NCBI RefSeq assembly: GCF_900142275.1
Contig: NZ_FRAI01000005.1
Coordinates: 487,708 to 551,707, forward strand
Length of the DNA: 64,000 nucleotides
Reading direction: 5' to 3'
From: Anaerobranca californiensis DSM 14826
GTDB lineage: Bacteria > Bacillota > Proteinivoracia > Proteinivoracales > Proteinivoracaceae
Shown here: positions 56,386-64,000 of the stretch, one piece after another
How positions within the stretch are numbered: the stretch's first letter is position 1
Layout: each line of letters starts with the position of its first letter
Program-made: the position numbers and the translations under genes
Notes under the pieces: model-generated
What the model saw: only the letters and a program-made list of their open reading frames with translations
What the model was told of the DNA's origin: nothing
The model's database searches: none

Positions 56386-57407
56386 TTAAATAATTAACAT
56401 ACTATCTCCAAAACTAAAAAATCTGTACTGTTCCTTTACTGCCTGTTCATATGCCCAAAGGGTTGTTTCTCTGCCGGCAAAGGCACTAACTAACATAATT
56501 AAAGTACTTTTAGGTAGATGAAAATTGGTAAATAAGCCATCTACTACTTTAAAATTATATCCTGGGTAAATAAAAATATCAGTCCAGCCAGATTTGGCTT
56601 TAAGTTTTGATTCAGTACTCCCTACAGTTTCTAGTGTCCTCACTACTGTAGTTCCAACGGCAATAACCCTACCATTATTTTTTTTACATTTTTCTATGGC
56701 CTCAACTGTTTCCTGAGGAAGTGAATAAAACTCACTATGCATTTTGTGTTCTAAAATATTATCCACTTGAACAGGTCGGAAGGTTCCCAATCCTACGTGT
56801 AAAGTGACAAAGGCTGTTTGAATCCCTTTTTCCCTGATTTTATCCAAAAGCTCTTCAGTAAAGTGGAGTCCCGCAGTAGGTGCAGCAACAGCTCCCTCTT
56901 TTTTTGCATAAACCGTTTGATAACGGCTAAAATCTTCCGGTTTCTCTTTAATATAAGGGGGTAAGGGTAATTCCCCAATTTTATCAATAGTTTCTAGAAA
57001 CTCTCCACTATGTTTATTAAATTGAATTTTTTTCCTCCAAAGTCAGTGTCTTCTTCTACTATTCCTTCTAAACCTAAAGGGAAAATTACTTTACTTCCAG
57101 CCTTTAATTTTTTCCCTGGCTTTGCTAAACATTCCCATTTGCCACTGGCTACTTCATTTAATAACATAACTTCAACTTTTGCTCCAGATTCTTTTTGACC
57201 AAACAATCTTGCTGGTAAAACCTTTGTATCATTGAAAATCAATAAATCTTCTGGATTTAAATAGTCTATACACTGATAAAATCTTTTGTGTTCTATTTTT
57301 TTCTCTTTTTTATAAAGGACTAACAGGCGGGATTCATCCCGCCTTTTAGTTGGTTGTTGTGCTATTAAATGTTCTGGTAAATAAAAGTCAAAATCCTTTA
57401 GTTCCAT
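56386..57407 (-). pseudogene. queA: S-adenosylmethionine:tRNA ribosyltransferase-isomerase QueA, one-base frameshift
   Basis: The reading frame begins with MELKDFDFYLPEHLIAQQP at 57407 and stops early near 56994. The correct frame resumes with [20 protein letters not shown] and [19 protein letters not shown] and runs to 56386 (SFGDSMLII). Insertion of one A into the seven-A run at 57027-57033 restores a normal 340-residue protein. The break is at a homopolymer, so sequencing error, phase variation or slippage rescue are all possible. The neighbours tgt and ruv are intact. Confidence 0.85.
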
Positions 57408-57524
57408 AATTAAACCTCTTTCTATTGTTATATTCATTCAACTATACCGTATCCTTCCCCTTCAATAAATTCGACATGAATTTCATTAATCCTGCAAAAT
57501 TATTATGGAGAAGAACAAGGTAGA

Positions 57525-57731
57525 TTACTTAAATAATTTTAGAATTAAATTTAACATTAAAGAAATTAAAATCATAGTAGTTATTGGAATGAAAATCGTA
57601 GTGTTTTCCCCTTTGTAAATGATATCTCCTGGTAATCTAAATAGTGGTGGAAGTTTTCCCCCTAAAGAAAGGTAAATTCCTAACAATAAAGTTATCCCAC
57701 CTATAATGATCAAGTATTTCCCGCTATTCAT
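57525..57731 (-). CDS. DUF2905 family membrane protein
   Basis: A 68-residue protein with two hydrophobic helices and the motif [21 protein letters not shown] between them, the hallmark of DUF2905. Function unknown. It overlaps the ruvB stop region and is conserved beside ruvB in Clostridia. Confidence 0.85.
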   Translation of the reverse strand: MNSGKYLIIIGGITLLLGIYLSLGGKLPPLFRLPGDIIYKGENTTIFIPITTMILISLMLNLILKLFK

Positions 57732-58752
57732 TAGCACCACCCTCAGCTTTATATTTATACAGCTTCCCTAAATGTCCATATCCCTTTGCCGTTACTATTC
57801 TACCCCTTGGAGTGCGACTAATTAAACCCATTTGAAGCAAATAAGGTTCATATACATCTTCTATAGTACTAACTTCCTCACTAATAGTAGCAGCTAAACT
57901 CTCTACCCCTACAGGGCCTCCATCAAAACATTCGATTATAGTATCAATTATAATTCTATCGGTTTTATCAAGACCTAAGTCATCAATTTCTAAAAGATTC
58001 AAGCCTTCCTTAGCCATTTTAATATCAATAACTCCTTCTCCTTTAACTTGAGCAAAATCCCGAACCCTTTTCAAAATTCTATTAGCTATTCTTGGTGTCC
58101 CCCTAGAACGCCTAGCTATTTCCCCTGCTCCATCATCGGTAATTTCTACCCCTAAAATTCTACTTGCCCTTAATACAATTTCTTTGAGCTGTCCTTCATC
58201 ATAAAATTCTAACTTGCTTAATACCCCAAACCTATCCCTTAAAGGAGAAGATAAGGCTCCTGCCCTAGTAGTTGCTCCCACTAAAGTAAATGGTGGTATC
58301 TCAATTCTAACAGATTGGGCCCCTGGCCCTTTACCTAACATAATATCCAATGCGAAATCTTCCATAGCCGGGTATAAAACCTCTTCAACTGCCCTATTTA
58401 GACGATGAATTTCATCAATAAATAGTATATCATAGGGCTGTAAACTAGAAAGGATTGCCGCTAAATCACCGGCCCTTTCAATTGTTGGTCCTGAAGTGAC
58501 TTTAAATCCTGCTCCCATTTCATTTGCTATAATATTAGCCAATGTGGTTTTTCCTAGACCTGGGGGACCATATAACAAAACATGATCTAAAGCTTCTTTC
58601 CTAGCCTTAGCCGCTTGAATAAATATCCTAAGATTTTCCTTTACTTTATTTTGACCTATATATTCTGCTAATCCTTTAGGTCTTAGGGATATTTCTGTAT
58701 TATTATCTATATCTTCCCGTTGTATTTTGGCAGAAACAATCCTTCCTTCCAA
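57724..58752 (-). CDS. ruvB: Holliday junction branch migration ATPase RuvB
   Basis: A 342-residue AAA+ motor. [19 protein letters not shown] (Walker A), [11 protein letters not shown] (Walker B), [18 protein letters not shown] (sensor 1 and arginine finger) and a winged helix with [18 protein letters not shown] start at 58752, seven bases after GGGAGGT. Confidence 0.95.
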   Translation of the reverse strand: MEGRIVSAKIQREDIDNNTEISLRPKGLAEYIGQNKVKENLRIFIQAAKARKEALDHVLLYGPPGLGKTTLANIIANEMGAGFKVTSGPTIERAGDLAAILSSLQPYDILFIDEIHRLNRAVEEVLYPAMEDFALDIMLGKGPGAQSVRIEIPPFTLVGATTRAGALSSPLRDRFGVLSKLEFYDEGQLKEIVLRASRILGVEITDDGAGEIARRSRGTPRIANRILKRVRDFAQVKGEGVIDIKMAKEGLNLLEIDDLGLDKTDRIIIDTIIECFDGGPVGVESLAATISEEVSTIEDVYEPYLLQMGLISRTPRGRIVTAKGYGHLGKLYKYKAEGGANE

Positions 58753-58757
58753 TTTTT

Positions 58758-59375
58758 TTACCTCCCTAAACCTTTTTCTTTAAGTACCTCTTTAATTATA
58801 ACACTAATATCCCTTTCACCTAAAGATATTACCCTTTTTACAGAATCTTCTACTTCTTTCCTTTTATACCCTAAACTCAATAAAGCCTCTATTACTTTAT
58901 CTGACAGTAGGTGGTTAACTTTATTTTGTTCTTCTCCAACCCCTTTTGAAGTTTCAAAGTTTTGGAGATTTTCTAATTCAATTTTAATTTTATCCTTTAA
59001 TTCTAATACTAAACGTTGGGCTGTCTTTTTACCAATACCAGATATTTTAGTAAAAATTGTGTAATCTTCCCTGTGAATACCATGGAAAATTTGTTCAAGT
59101 TTTAATCCATTTAAAATTCCTAAAGCACTTTTAGGCCCAATTCCTGAAACAGAAATACATTTTTTAAATATATTAAGTTGTTGTTTATCTATAAAACCAT
59201 ATAAAGATATATCATCTTCCCTAACTAATTGATAGGTATGTAATAAAATTTCCTCCCCTATTTGTTGAACTAATGACGTTACAGGGGTATATATTCGGTA
59301 TCCCAACCCTCCACAATCAATAATTACACTATCTCCTTCTATTTCTAATAAAATACCTCTGACAAAGGCTATCAT
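58758..59375 (-). CDS. ruvA: Holliday junction branch migration protein RuvA
   Basis: A 205-residue protein with an OB domain ([19 protein letters not shown]), two helix-hairpin-helix motifs ([27 protein letters not shown]) and a C-terminal three-helix domain ([13 protein letters not shown]) that binds RuvB. Overlaps ruvC by four bases. Confidence 0.95.
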   Translation of the reverse strand: MIAFVRGILLEIEGDSVIIDCGGLGYRIYTPVTSLVQQIGEEILLHTYQLVREDDISLYGFIDKQQLNIFKKCISVSGIGPKSALGILNGLKLEQIFHGIHREDYTIFTKISGIGKKTAQRLVLELKDKIKIELENLQNFETSKGVGEEQNKVNHLLSDKVIEALLSLGYKRKEVEDSVKRVISLGERDISVIIKEVLKEKGLGR

Positions 59376-59875
59376 TTAACCACTCCTTGTAAATTTATAC
59401 CATTTGATCTTAAAAAATTCTTATGACATAAAGCAACGGCTAAGCCATCTGCAGCATCATCGGGTTTAGGAATTTCCTTTAAATTTAAAAGGTTTTTGAC
59501 CATTAACTGTACTTGATTTTTAGTAGCCCTACCATATCCTACAACTCCTTGCTTAACTTGTAAAGGAGTATATTCATAAAGGGGTATTTCTTTTTTTAAT
59601 ACTGTGTAAATGATAACACCCCTTACTTGACTTATGGCAAAAGCTGTTTTAGAGTTTTTATTAAAAAATAACTCTTCAATTGCTACAACATCGGGTTGAT
59701 AAATTTTCAATATTTTTTCTAATGAATTCCCTACACAAAGTAATCTATCGGTATAACATAATGAGTTATCAGTTTGTATAGTACCATAATCTACTACTTT
59801 AACTTTCCTAACATCGAGATCTATAATTCCAAAGCCAACTATAGCTAAGCCAGGGTCAATCCCCATTATTCTCAT
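59372..59875 (-). CDS. ruvC: Holliday junction resolvase RuvC
   Basis: A 167-residue nuclease with the acidic residues in MGIDPGLAIVGFG, VVAIEELFFNKN, and DDAADGLAVALCH. It resolves junctions for RuvAB. ATG 59875 is preferred (AGAGGTG nine bases upstream). First gene of the ruvCAB operon. Confidence 0.95.
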   Translation of the reverse strand: MRIMGIDPGLAIVGFGIIDLDVRKVKVVDYGTIQTDNSLCYTDRLLCVGNSLEKILKIYQPDVVAIEELFFNKNSKTAFAISQVRGVIIYTVLKKEIPLYEYTPLQVKQGVVGYGRATKNQVQLMVKNLLNLKEIPKPDDAADGLAVALCHKNFLRSNGINLQGVVK

Positions 59876-59923
59876 TAAAATCACCTCTCCATTTATTCTA
59901 TACCAAACTTATGTTTCCCGCAA

Positions 59924-59970
59924 CAAAAAAGGAAGATTTATCCTTATTTAGGAATAAATCTTCCTTTTTT
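59924..59970 (-). terminator. Terminator between BofC-like gene and ruvC
   Basis: AAAAAAGGAAGATTTATCC pairs with GGAATAAATCTTCCTTTTTT over almost its full length, leaving a 7-base loop. It separates the gene at 59978 from the ruv operon. Confidence 0.85.
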
Positions 59971-59977
59971 CCCTTTG

Positions 59978-60739
59978 CTATCTGGTATAAGCTTCTATTA
60001 AATCCAACATTTTTTCCATTGTATTAAAAGGTGGTTCTTCATTTAATAAATAAATTAAATCTGCTTTAACAACTAAATTGGGAAAAATAAATAATGGTGG
60101 TTTTACTTCACTAGGTTTATTAGCATATACCCCTAACACTGTACCACGGAAAATTCCCATATATAAATTGTAATCTTCTAATTTTATACCTTCTTTTAAT
60201 TTCTTTTCCATATTAGGGTCGATAATTATTACCTTTTCATTAATAACTTCCGGCAATCTTTCAGCAACTAATGGATTACCTTTATAAAAAAAGATCCCTT
60301 CAGCATCATTTATAACCATATAAATACTTTCATCAAGGCAAAGATCACATTTTTCTTTGGTCAATGTTATTAAAACTTTATTCTTGGAAAATATTTTAAT
60401 AACATCTTCATCATACCCTAAACCTTTAAGATACAGTTTTAAAAAAGGCAGTGTAATTGACCCCTGGGATTTTATTTGGGAAATCAATTGCTGATTTTCA
60501 TATTTACTTTGACAGAAAGTACAAATTTCTTCTACAATGACTAAAGTATTTTCAGAAATTGCTGTAACAGGTTGAGGTTCTTGGGCTGTAGGTTTTGTGG
60601 AATTATTATTAAAAACTATTAGTAAAAAGAATACCATAATTACTAAAGTTAAGGTACCTGATAGCAATCCAACTAACCAATATAACCTTCGCAACCTTTT
60701 AAGTTTTTTAACCCTTTTATTATAAAGATTTCTAGACAT
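59978..60739 (-). CDS. Membrane-anchored protein, possibly BofC-like
   Basis: A 253-residue protein with a very basic N-terminus, one membrane helix (about residues 20-43), and an extracytoplasmic part with two CxxC pairs (CTFCQSK; CDLCLD). Its last 60 residues (LYMGIFRGTVLGVYANKP) resemble the C-terminal domain of BofC, the sporulation checkpoint protein that in Clostridia is often placed between yebC and ruvC. The match is weak; a different role is possible. Its ribosome site lies inside a hairpin. Confidence 0.5.
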   Translation of the reverse strand: MSRNLYNKRVKKLKRLRRLYWLVGLLSGTLTLVIMVFFLLIVFNNNSTKPTAQEPQPVTAISENTLVIVEEICTFCQSKYENQQLISQIKSQGSITLPFLKLYLKGLGYDEDVIKIFSKNKVLITLTKEKCDLCLDESIYMVINDAEGIFFYKGNPLVAERLPEVINEKVIIIDPNMEKKLKEGIKLEDYNLYMGIFRGTVLGVYANKPSEVKPPLFIFPNLVVKADLIYLLNEEPPFNTMEKMLDLIEAYTR

Positions 60740-60740
60740 A

Positions 60741-60778
60741 TAAATCACCCTAAGGGGTATTATACCCTCAGGGTGTGA
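60741..60778 (-). other. Hairpin covering the ribosome site of the BofC-like gene
   Basis: CACCCT-A-GGGGTA pairs with TACCCT-C-AGGGTG on the minus strand. The stem includes the AGGGTG ribosome site and lies just behind the yebC stop. It may be a weak yebC terminator or a translation block. Confidence 0.45.
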
Positions 60779-60800
60779 TTTTATACATCTATTCTATAGC

Positions 60801-61523
60801 TTATCTTTCATAATTAGTATAAACATTTTGAATATCATTATGGTCTTCTAAGATTTCTAGTAGTTTTTCCATAGTTTCCTTTTCATTTCCTTCTAAAGAA
60901 ATGGTGGTTTGAGGAATCATTGTCACTTCTTCAATTACAAAGGTATAACCTAATTTGTTTAGGGCTTGTTTTACATCTTCAAAGTCACTAGGCTCAGTTA
61001 TTACCTCTAAGCTATCTTCTTCTAATTTTACATCTAAAGCTCCAGCATCTAGTGCAGCTAAAATAAATTCATCTTCATCTATTTCTTTTGTCTTCTCTAT
61101 TACTAGTAATCCCCTTCTTTGAAACATCCAAGCAACACAACCGGATTCCCCTAAGCTTCCTCCATGCTTACTTAATATATGGCGAATTTCTGGAGCAGTC
61201 CTGTTGCGATTATCAGTTAGGATTTCTAATAATAAAGCAGCACCTCCAGGACCATACCCTTCATATATAACTTCTTCATAATTTGAGCCATCTAAATCCC
61301 CTAAACCCCTCTGAATTGCCCTTTGAATGTTATCATTAGGCATATTGTTTAACCTAGCTTTTTGGATAGCCAATCTTAGTTTAAAGTTTCCTTCAGGGTC
61401 AGGACCTCCTTGTTTAACGGCTACCATAATTTCCTTGGCAATTTTAGTGAAAATTTTTCCCCTTTGAGCATCAACTCTACTTTTTCTATGTTTTATATTA
61501 GCCCATTTGGAATGACCAGCCAT
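60801..61523 (-). CDS. YebC/PmpR family regulatory protein
   Basis: A 240-residue protein with AGHSKWANIKHRKSRVDAQRGKIF at the N-terminus and the three-domain YebC layout. Members act in translation through polyproline or as transcriptional regulators. Located upstream of the BofC-like gene and ruvCAB, as often in bacteria. Confidence 0.93.
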   Translation of the reverse strand: MAGHSKWANIKHRKSRVDAQRGKIFTKIAKEIMVAVKQGGPDPEGNFKLRLAIQKARLNNMPNDNIQRAIQRGLGDLDGSNYEEVIYEGYGPGGAALLLEILTDNRNRTAPEIRHILSKHGGSLGESGCVAWMFQRRGLLVIEKTKEIDEDEFILAALDAGALDVKLEEDSLEVITEPSDFEDVKQALNKLGYTFVIEEVTMIPQTTISLEGNEKETMEKLLEILEDHNDIQNVYTNYER

Positions 61524-61599
61524 ATTTAACTCTCTCCTTTCAAAAAACCTGTTAATATTTTAGCACAAAGGAGAGAAAAATTCGAGGGGTTCACCAATT

Positions 61600-62325
61600 T
61601 TATAATGTTTTATAGTCTCTAAATTGAGCATATCCTCTTCTTTTATGTTCGGTAACTCTATTTAAATACTTTATCTTTTCTATTAATTCTTGAGAACCTT
61701 GACCAGTTAAAAGATAATTATCGACATCGGCATATTTAAGCCCTAATTCCCCTTCATCTGTCTGTCCTTCCCAAAGACCAGCAGATGGTGGTTTTTCAAT
61801 AATTTCTTTAGGTATATTTAGTTCTCTAGCCATATCAAAGACTTGACCCACTGTTAAATCTGAGATCGGATTTATATCACACGCTCCATCCCCATGTTTT
61901 GTAAAATAACCTAAAGTTATTTCAGTTCTATTTCCTGTACCTAAAACTAAAGCATTTTGGGATTGGGCAATAGCATATAATGTAGTCATTCTCAACCTAG
62001 GTTTAATATTAGCTTTAGATATATCAGTAATACCAACGGGAATGCTTTTTAAAAGGGTTTCATAGGCAGCTGTTAAATCGACAATAATATATTCCAATCC
62101 TATTGATTCACATAATAATTTTCCATGTTCAATGTCTTTTTGCAAGCTGTGACAGGGCATAATTACTCCAAAGGAAGTTTGGGGAAAAGCCTTTTTTGCT
62201 AAAGCAGCTACTACAGCACTATCTTTACCTCCACTTACTCCTAATACTACACCTTTCCCTCCAGCTTTATGTACATAATCTTGAATAAACTCTACCCGTT
62301 CTCTGATTTCTTTAGAATAATCCAC
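61600..62325 (-). CDS. nadE: NAD synthetase (ammonia-dependent)
   Basis: A 241-residue ATP-pyrophosphatase with LGVSGGKDSAVVAAL, GTGNRTEITLGYFTKHGDGACDINPI and PPSAGLWEGQTDEGELG. It converts deamido-NAD to NAD; without a glutaminase domain it uses ammonia. GTG start overlaps the DUF523 gene by 14 bases. Confidence 0.93.
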   Translation of the reverse strand: MDYSKEIRERVEFIQDYVHKAGGKGVVLGVSGGKDSAVVAALAKKAFPQTSFGVIMPCHSLQKDIEHGKLLCESIGLEYIIVDLTAAYETLLKSIPVGITDISKANIKPRLRMTTLYAIAQSQNALVLGTGNRTEITLGYFTKHGDGACDINPISDLTVGQVFDMARELNIPKEIIEKPPSAGLWEGQTDEGELGLKYADVDNYLLTGQGSQELIEKIKYLNRVTEHKRRGYAQFRDYKTL

Positions 62326-62776
62326 TTAAATCATCCTCCTCCGAAAAAACTTTGATATTATTTTCTATTAACAGAGCAGCAGTTACCCCTAACCCTAACA
62401 CTTTTTTTCCTCGAAATGAACCATCATAGATAAATTTATTACTACAAGAAGGACTATTTCCTTTTAAAATTGCTATTTGACAGCCCTTATCTAAGCATAT
62501 TCGCAAAGTTTCTTTAGCTCCTTTAATAAAGTTTTCCGTTACGTCTTCCCCTAAATTATTGAGCACCTTACAATTTCCTTTTAAAACAGAAAAACCATCA
62601 CCTCCAATTATCTCTGCAGGTGGTCTTGGGGTAGGAAGCCCGCCTAAAACTTCAGGACATAAACTGATAATCTCCATATTAACAAGTTTTTTAAGTATCT
62701 GTTCCTTTTTATTATGCCCTCCGTCATACTTTGTACAAGCACCTAACAAACAACTACTAATAACTATTTTTTTCAT
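62312..62776 (-). CDS. DUF523 family protein
   Basis: A 154-residue protein with VISSCLLGACTKYDGGHN near the start, CPEVLGGLPTPRPPAEI and LKGNSPSCS, all conserved in DUF523. The multiple Cys suggest a metal site. Function unknown. ATG at 62776 is taken instead of a frame that begins 24 codons earlier. Coupled to nadE. Confidence 0.85.
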   Translation of the reverse strand: MKKIVISSCLLGACTKYDGGHNKKEQILKKLVNMEIISLCPEVLGGLPTPRPPAEIIGGDGFSVLKGNCKVLNNLGEDVTENFIKGAKETLRICLDKGCQIAILKGNSPSCSNKFIYDGSFRGKKVLGLGVTAALLIENNIKVFSEEDDLSGLF

Positions 62777-62831
62777 AATAAAATTATATACCGTAAAATT
62801 AAATAAAGCAAAATAAAGTAGTAAATTCCCT

Positions 62832-63515
62832 TTATTTTGCCCTTGCAAGTTCTTTAATACTGTACCATCTATCCCTAGCTTGATTAACTATCGCCTTATG
62901 AAACTCCCTTGATTCATATTCTGTTACCTTAGCTAGGTATTTTAAGGCAGTTTCATTGTCTCCAATCCTTGCACTGAGTTCGCCTATAAGGTACAAAATT
63001 GTAATTTCAGGATTTTCATAGCCCCGTAATCCATCTTCATTATATGCTTTTAAATAATAATCTCTGGCAATTGTTAAAAATTTCAGCTCATTGCCTAGAT
63101 TTTTTTGATAACGATAAAACCATCCAAGTCTCAAAGCTAGACCAGCTATTACCCAATCTTTTTCCTTTACAATATTTGCCGTTAATAAAGCCAGTTTATA
63201 GGCTTCGATAGCTGTTCCTAAAGTTCTGGCAAAGGAATATTGGTACCTCTTATACCATTTTAAAGCAACTTTTTCATAAAACTCCCTCTTAACATCTTCC
63301 CTTAATTTTTCATTGAAATTTTCAGTAAAAGCAAATCCGCACTGAGGACAAACATATACTTCGTAAAAGTAAGGATTCACATAATCTTTATAATGATTAC
63401 AAAAATCTGTATCTTTACTTAATACTATACAAAATTTAGACCTAGGTTTTAATGTCTCGAATTCAATATTACAATTTAGACAATTTACTTTTATGGAATA
63501 TAAACTAGCTACCAT
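62832..63515 (-). CDS. DUF2225 family protein
   Basis: A 227-residue soluble protein. An N-terminal zinc-binding part has CLNCNIEF and CPQCGFAF; the remainder is helical and TPR-like (ALKYLAKVTEY). This fits DUF2225. Function unknown. The ATG at 63515 has GAGGAG upstream. Last gene before the rRNA operon. Confidence 0.82.
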   Translation of the reverse strand: MVASLYSIKVNCLNCNIEFETLKPRSKFCIVLSKDTDFCNHYKDYVNPYFYEVYVCPQCGFAFTENFNEKLREDVKREFYEKVALKWYKRYQYSFARTLGTAIEAYKLALLTANIVKEKDWVIAGLALRLGWFYRYQKNLGNELKFLTIARDYYLKAYNEDGLRGYENPEITILYLIGELSARIGDNETALKYLAKVTEYESREFHKAIVNQARDRWYSIKELARAK

Positions 63516-63605
63516 AAACATCTCCTCAAAAAAATATTATTGTAATATAATTCCACACAAAAAGGCTAATTCCTCTTTTTAAAATGAGAAAAGCTGGAAA
63601 TAGAA

Positions 63606-63642
63606 ACAAAAGAGCACTTCATTAAATTTAATGAAGTGCTCC
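63606..63642 (-). terminator. rRNA operon terminator
   Basis: AGCACTTCAT (63613-63622) and ATGAAGTGCT (63631-63640) form a stem followed on the minus strand by CTTTTGTTTC, directly after 5S. Confidence 0.85.
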
Positions 63643-63650
63643 TTTATTTA

Positions 63651-63764
63651 CCTAGCGACGACCTACTCTCCCAGGGGGTAACCCCAAGTACCATCGGCGC
63701 TGAGGAGCTTAACTGCGGTGTTCGGAATGGGAACCGGTGTATCCTCCCCGCTATTGTCACTAGA
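63651..63764 (-). rRNA. rrf: 5S ribosomal RNA
   Basis: On the minus strand the sequence has the 5S core CCGTTCCCATTCCGAACA-type loop (here GGTTCCCATTCCGAACACCG) and the closing ends GTGACAATAGCG and GAGAGTAGGTCGTCGC, about 114 bases. It lies 33 bases from the 3' end of 23S with no tRNA between. Confidence 0.9.
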
Positions 63765-63797
63765 TTAACAATACACACAAAACTTAAAAGTGAGCTT

Positions 63798-64000
63798 TAG
63801 GTCAAGCCCTCGACCGATTAGTACTAGTCCGCTTAAGACATTACTGCCCTTACACTCCTAGCCTATCTACCAGGTATTCTTCCTGGGGTCTTACTTCCTT
63901 TACGGAATGGGAAGTCTTATCTTGAGGTGGGTTTCGCGCTTAGATGCTTTCAGCGCTTATCCCGTCCAAACTTGGCTACCCAGCACTGCCATTGGCATGA
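63798..64000 (-). rRNA. rrl: 23S ribosomal RNA, 3' end
   Basis: The minus strand ends with AGTACTAATCGGTCGAGGGC, the conserved 3' terminus of 23S, and continues inward with typical sequences such as the alpha-sarcin-distal helices. Only about 200 bases are in the window; the 5' part is beyond the edge. Confidence 0.92.

Noticed and set aside
56793..56987. A 64-codon minus-strand frame inside queA
   Set aside because: It is an out-of-frame shadow; the true queA frame covers the same bases with conserved QueA motifs.

Overview
The window is low-GC chromosomal DNA of an anaerobic, spore-forming Firmicute of the class Clostridia. Support comes from an alpha/beta-type small acid-soluble spore protein gene, the SCIFF peptide and its radical SAM maturase, HemZ, indolepyruvate:ferredoxin oxidoreductase, a T-box in front of aspS, and the long gene order yebC-ruvCAB-queA-tgt-yajC ... 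scfAB ... secDF-recJ-apt-relA-dtd-hemZ ... aspS typical of Clostridia. Together with a respiratory arsenate reductase operon this suggests an alkaliphilic or thermophilic genus such as Anaerobranca; the genus is inference.

Layout. 1-3.9 kb: an edge-truncated EAL/HDOD-type protein, DUF441 and an ECF-type S component, an XRE repressor facing a small unknown gene across a palindromic operator, a stand-alone GT51 glycosyltransferase, and the tail of a decayed permease. 3.9-5.9 kb: three prepilin-like genes. 6.0-9.5 kb: a YhaN/YhaO (Rad50/Mre11-like) pair. 9.6-17.2 kb: one minus-strand block led by an ArsR-family gene, then a MoCF-domain protein, tatA, tatC, arrA, arrB, a TorD-family chaperone broken by a frameshift, and a polyferredoxin. 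This reads as a dissimilatory arsenate reduction module with its own export and maturation genes.

17.2-31.5 kb: phosphoesterase and nitroreductase, a two-subunit CoA-transferase with a sigma-54 promoter and three inverted-repeat sites beside a PAS/sigma-54 activator gene, iorAB, a 30-residue zinc-finger ORF, degV, rarA, rseC-like, tcdA, a 6S RNA, and glycerate kinase next to a CdaR remnant. The CoA-transferase and IorAB fit amino-acid or organic-acid fermentation.

31.5-63.5 kb: mostly conserved housekeeping genes on the minus strand: aspS with T-box, a dicarboxylate symporter, hemZ, a diguanylate cyclase, stringent response (relA), apt, recJ, a hypA remnant, secDF, a SpoIIE-like phosphatase, SCIFF (scfA/scfB), then plus-strand chrA pair and asnB, SASP, yajC, tgt, a frameshifted queA, ruvBAC, yebC, nadE, DUF523 and DUF2225. 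The window ends in an rRNA operon (5S and the 3' end of 23S, transcribed towards lower coordinates).

No CRISPR array, tRNA, insertion sequence or prophage was recognised. Signs of gene decay are recurrent: fragments of a permease, CdaR and HypA, and single-base frameshifts in torD-like and queA (the latter in a 7-A run, which could also be a sequencing error).
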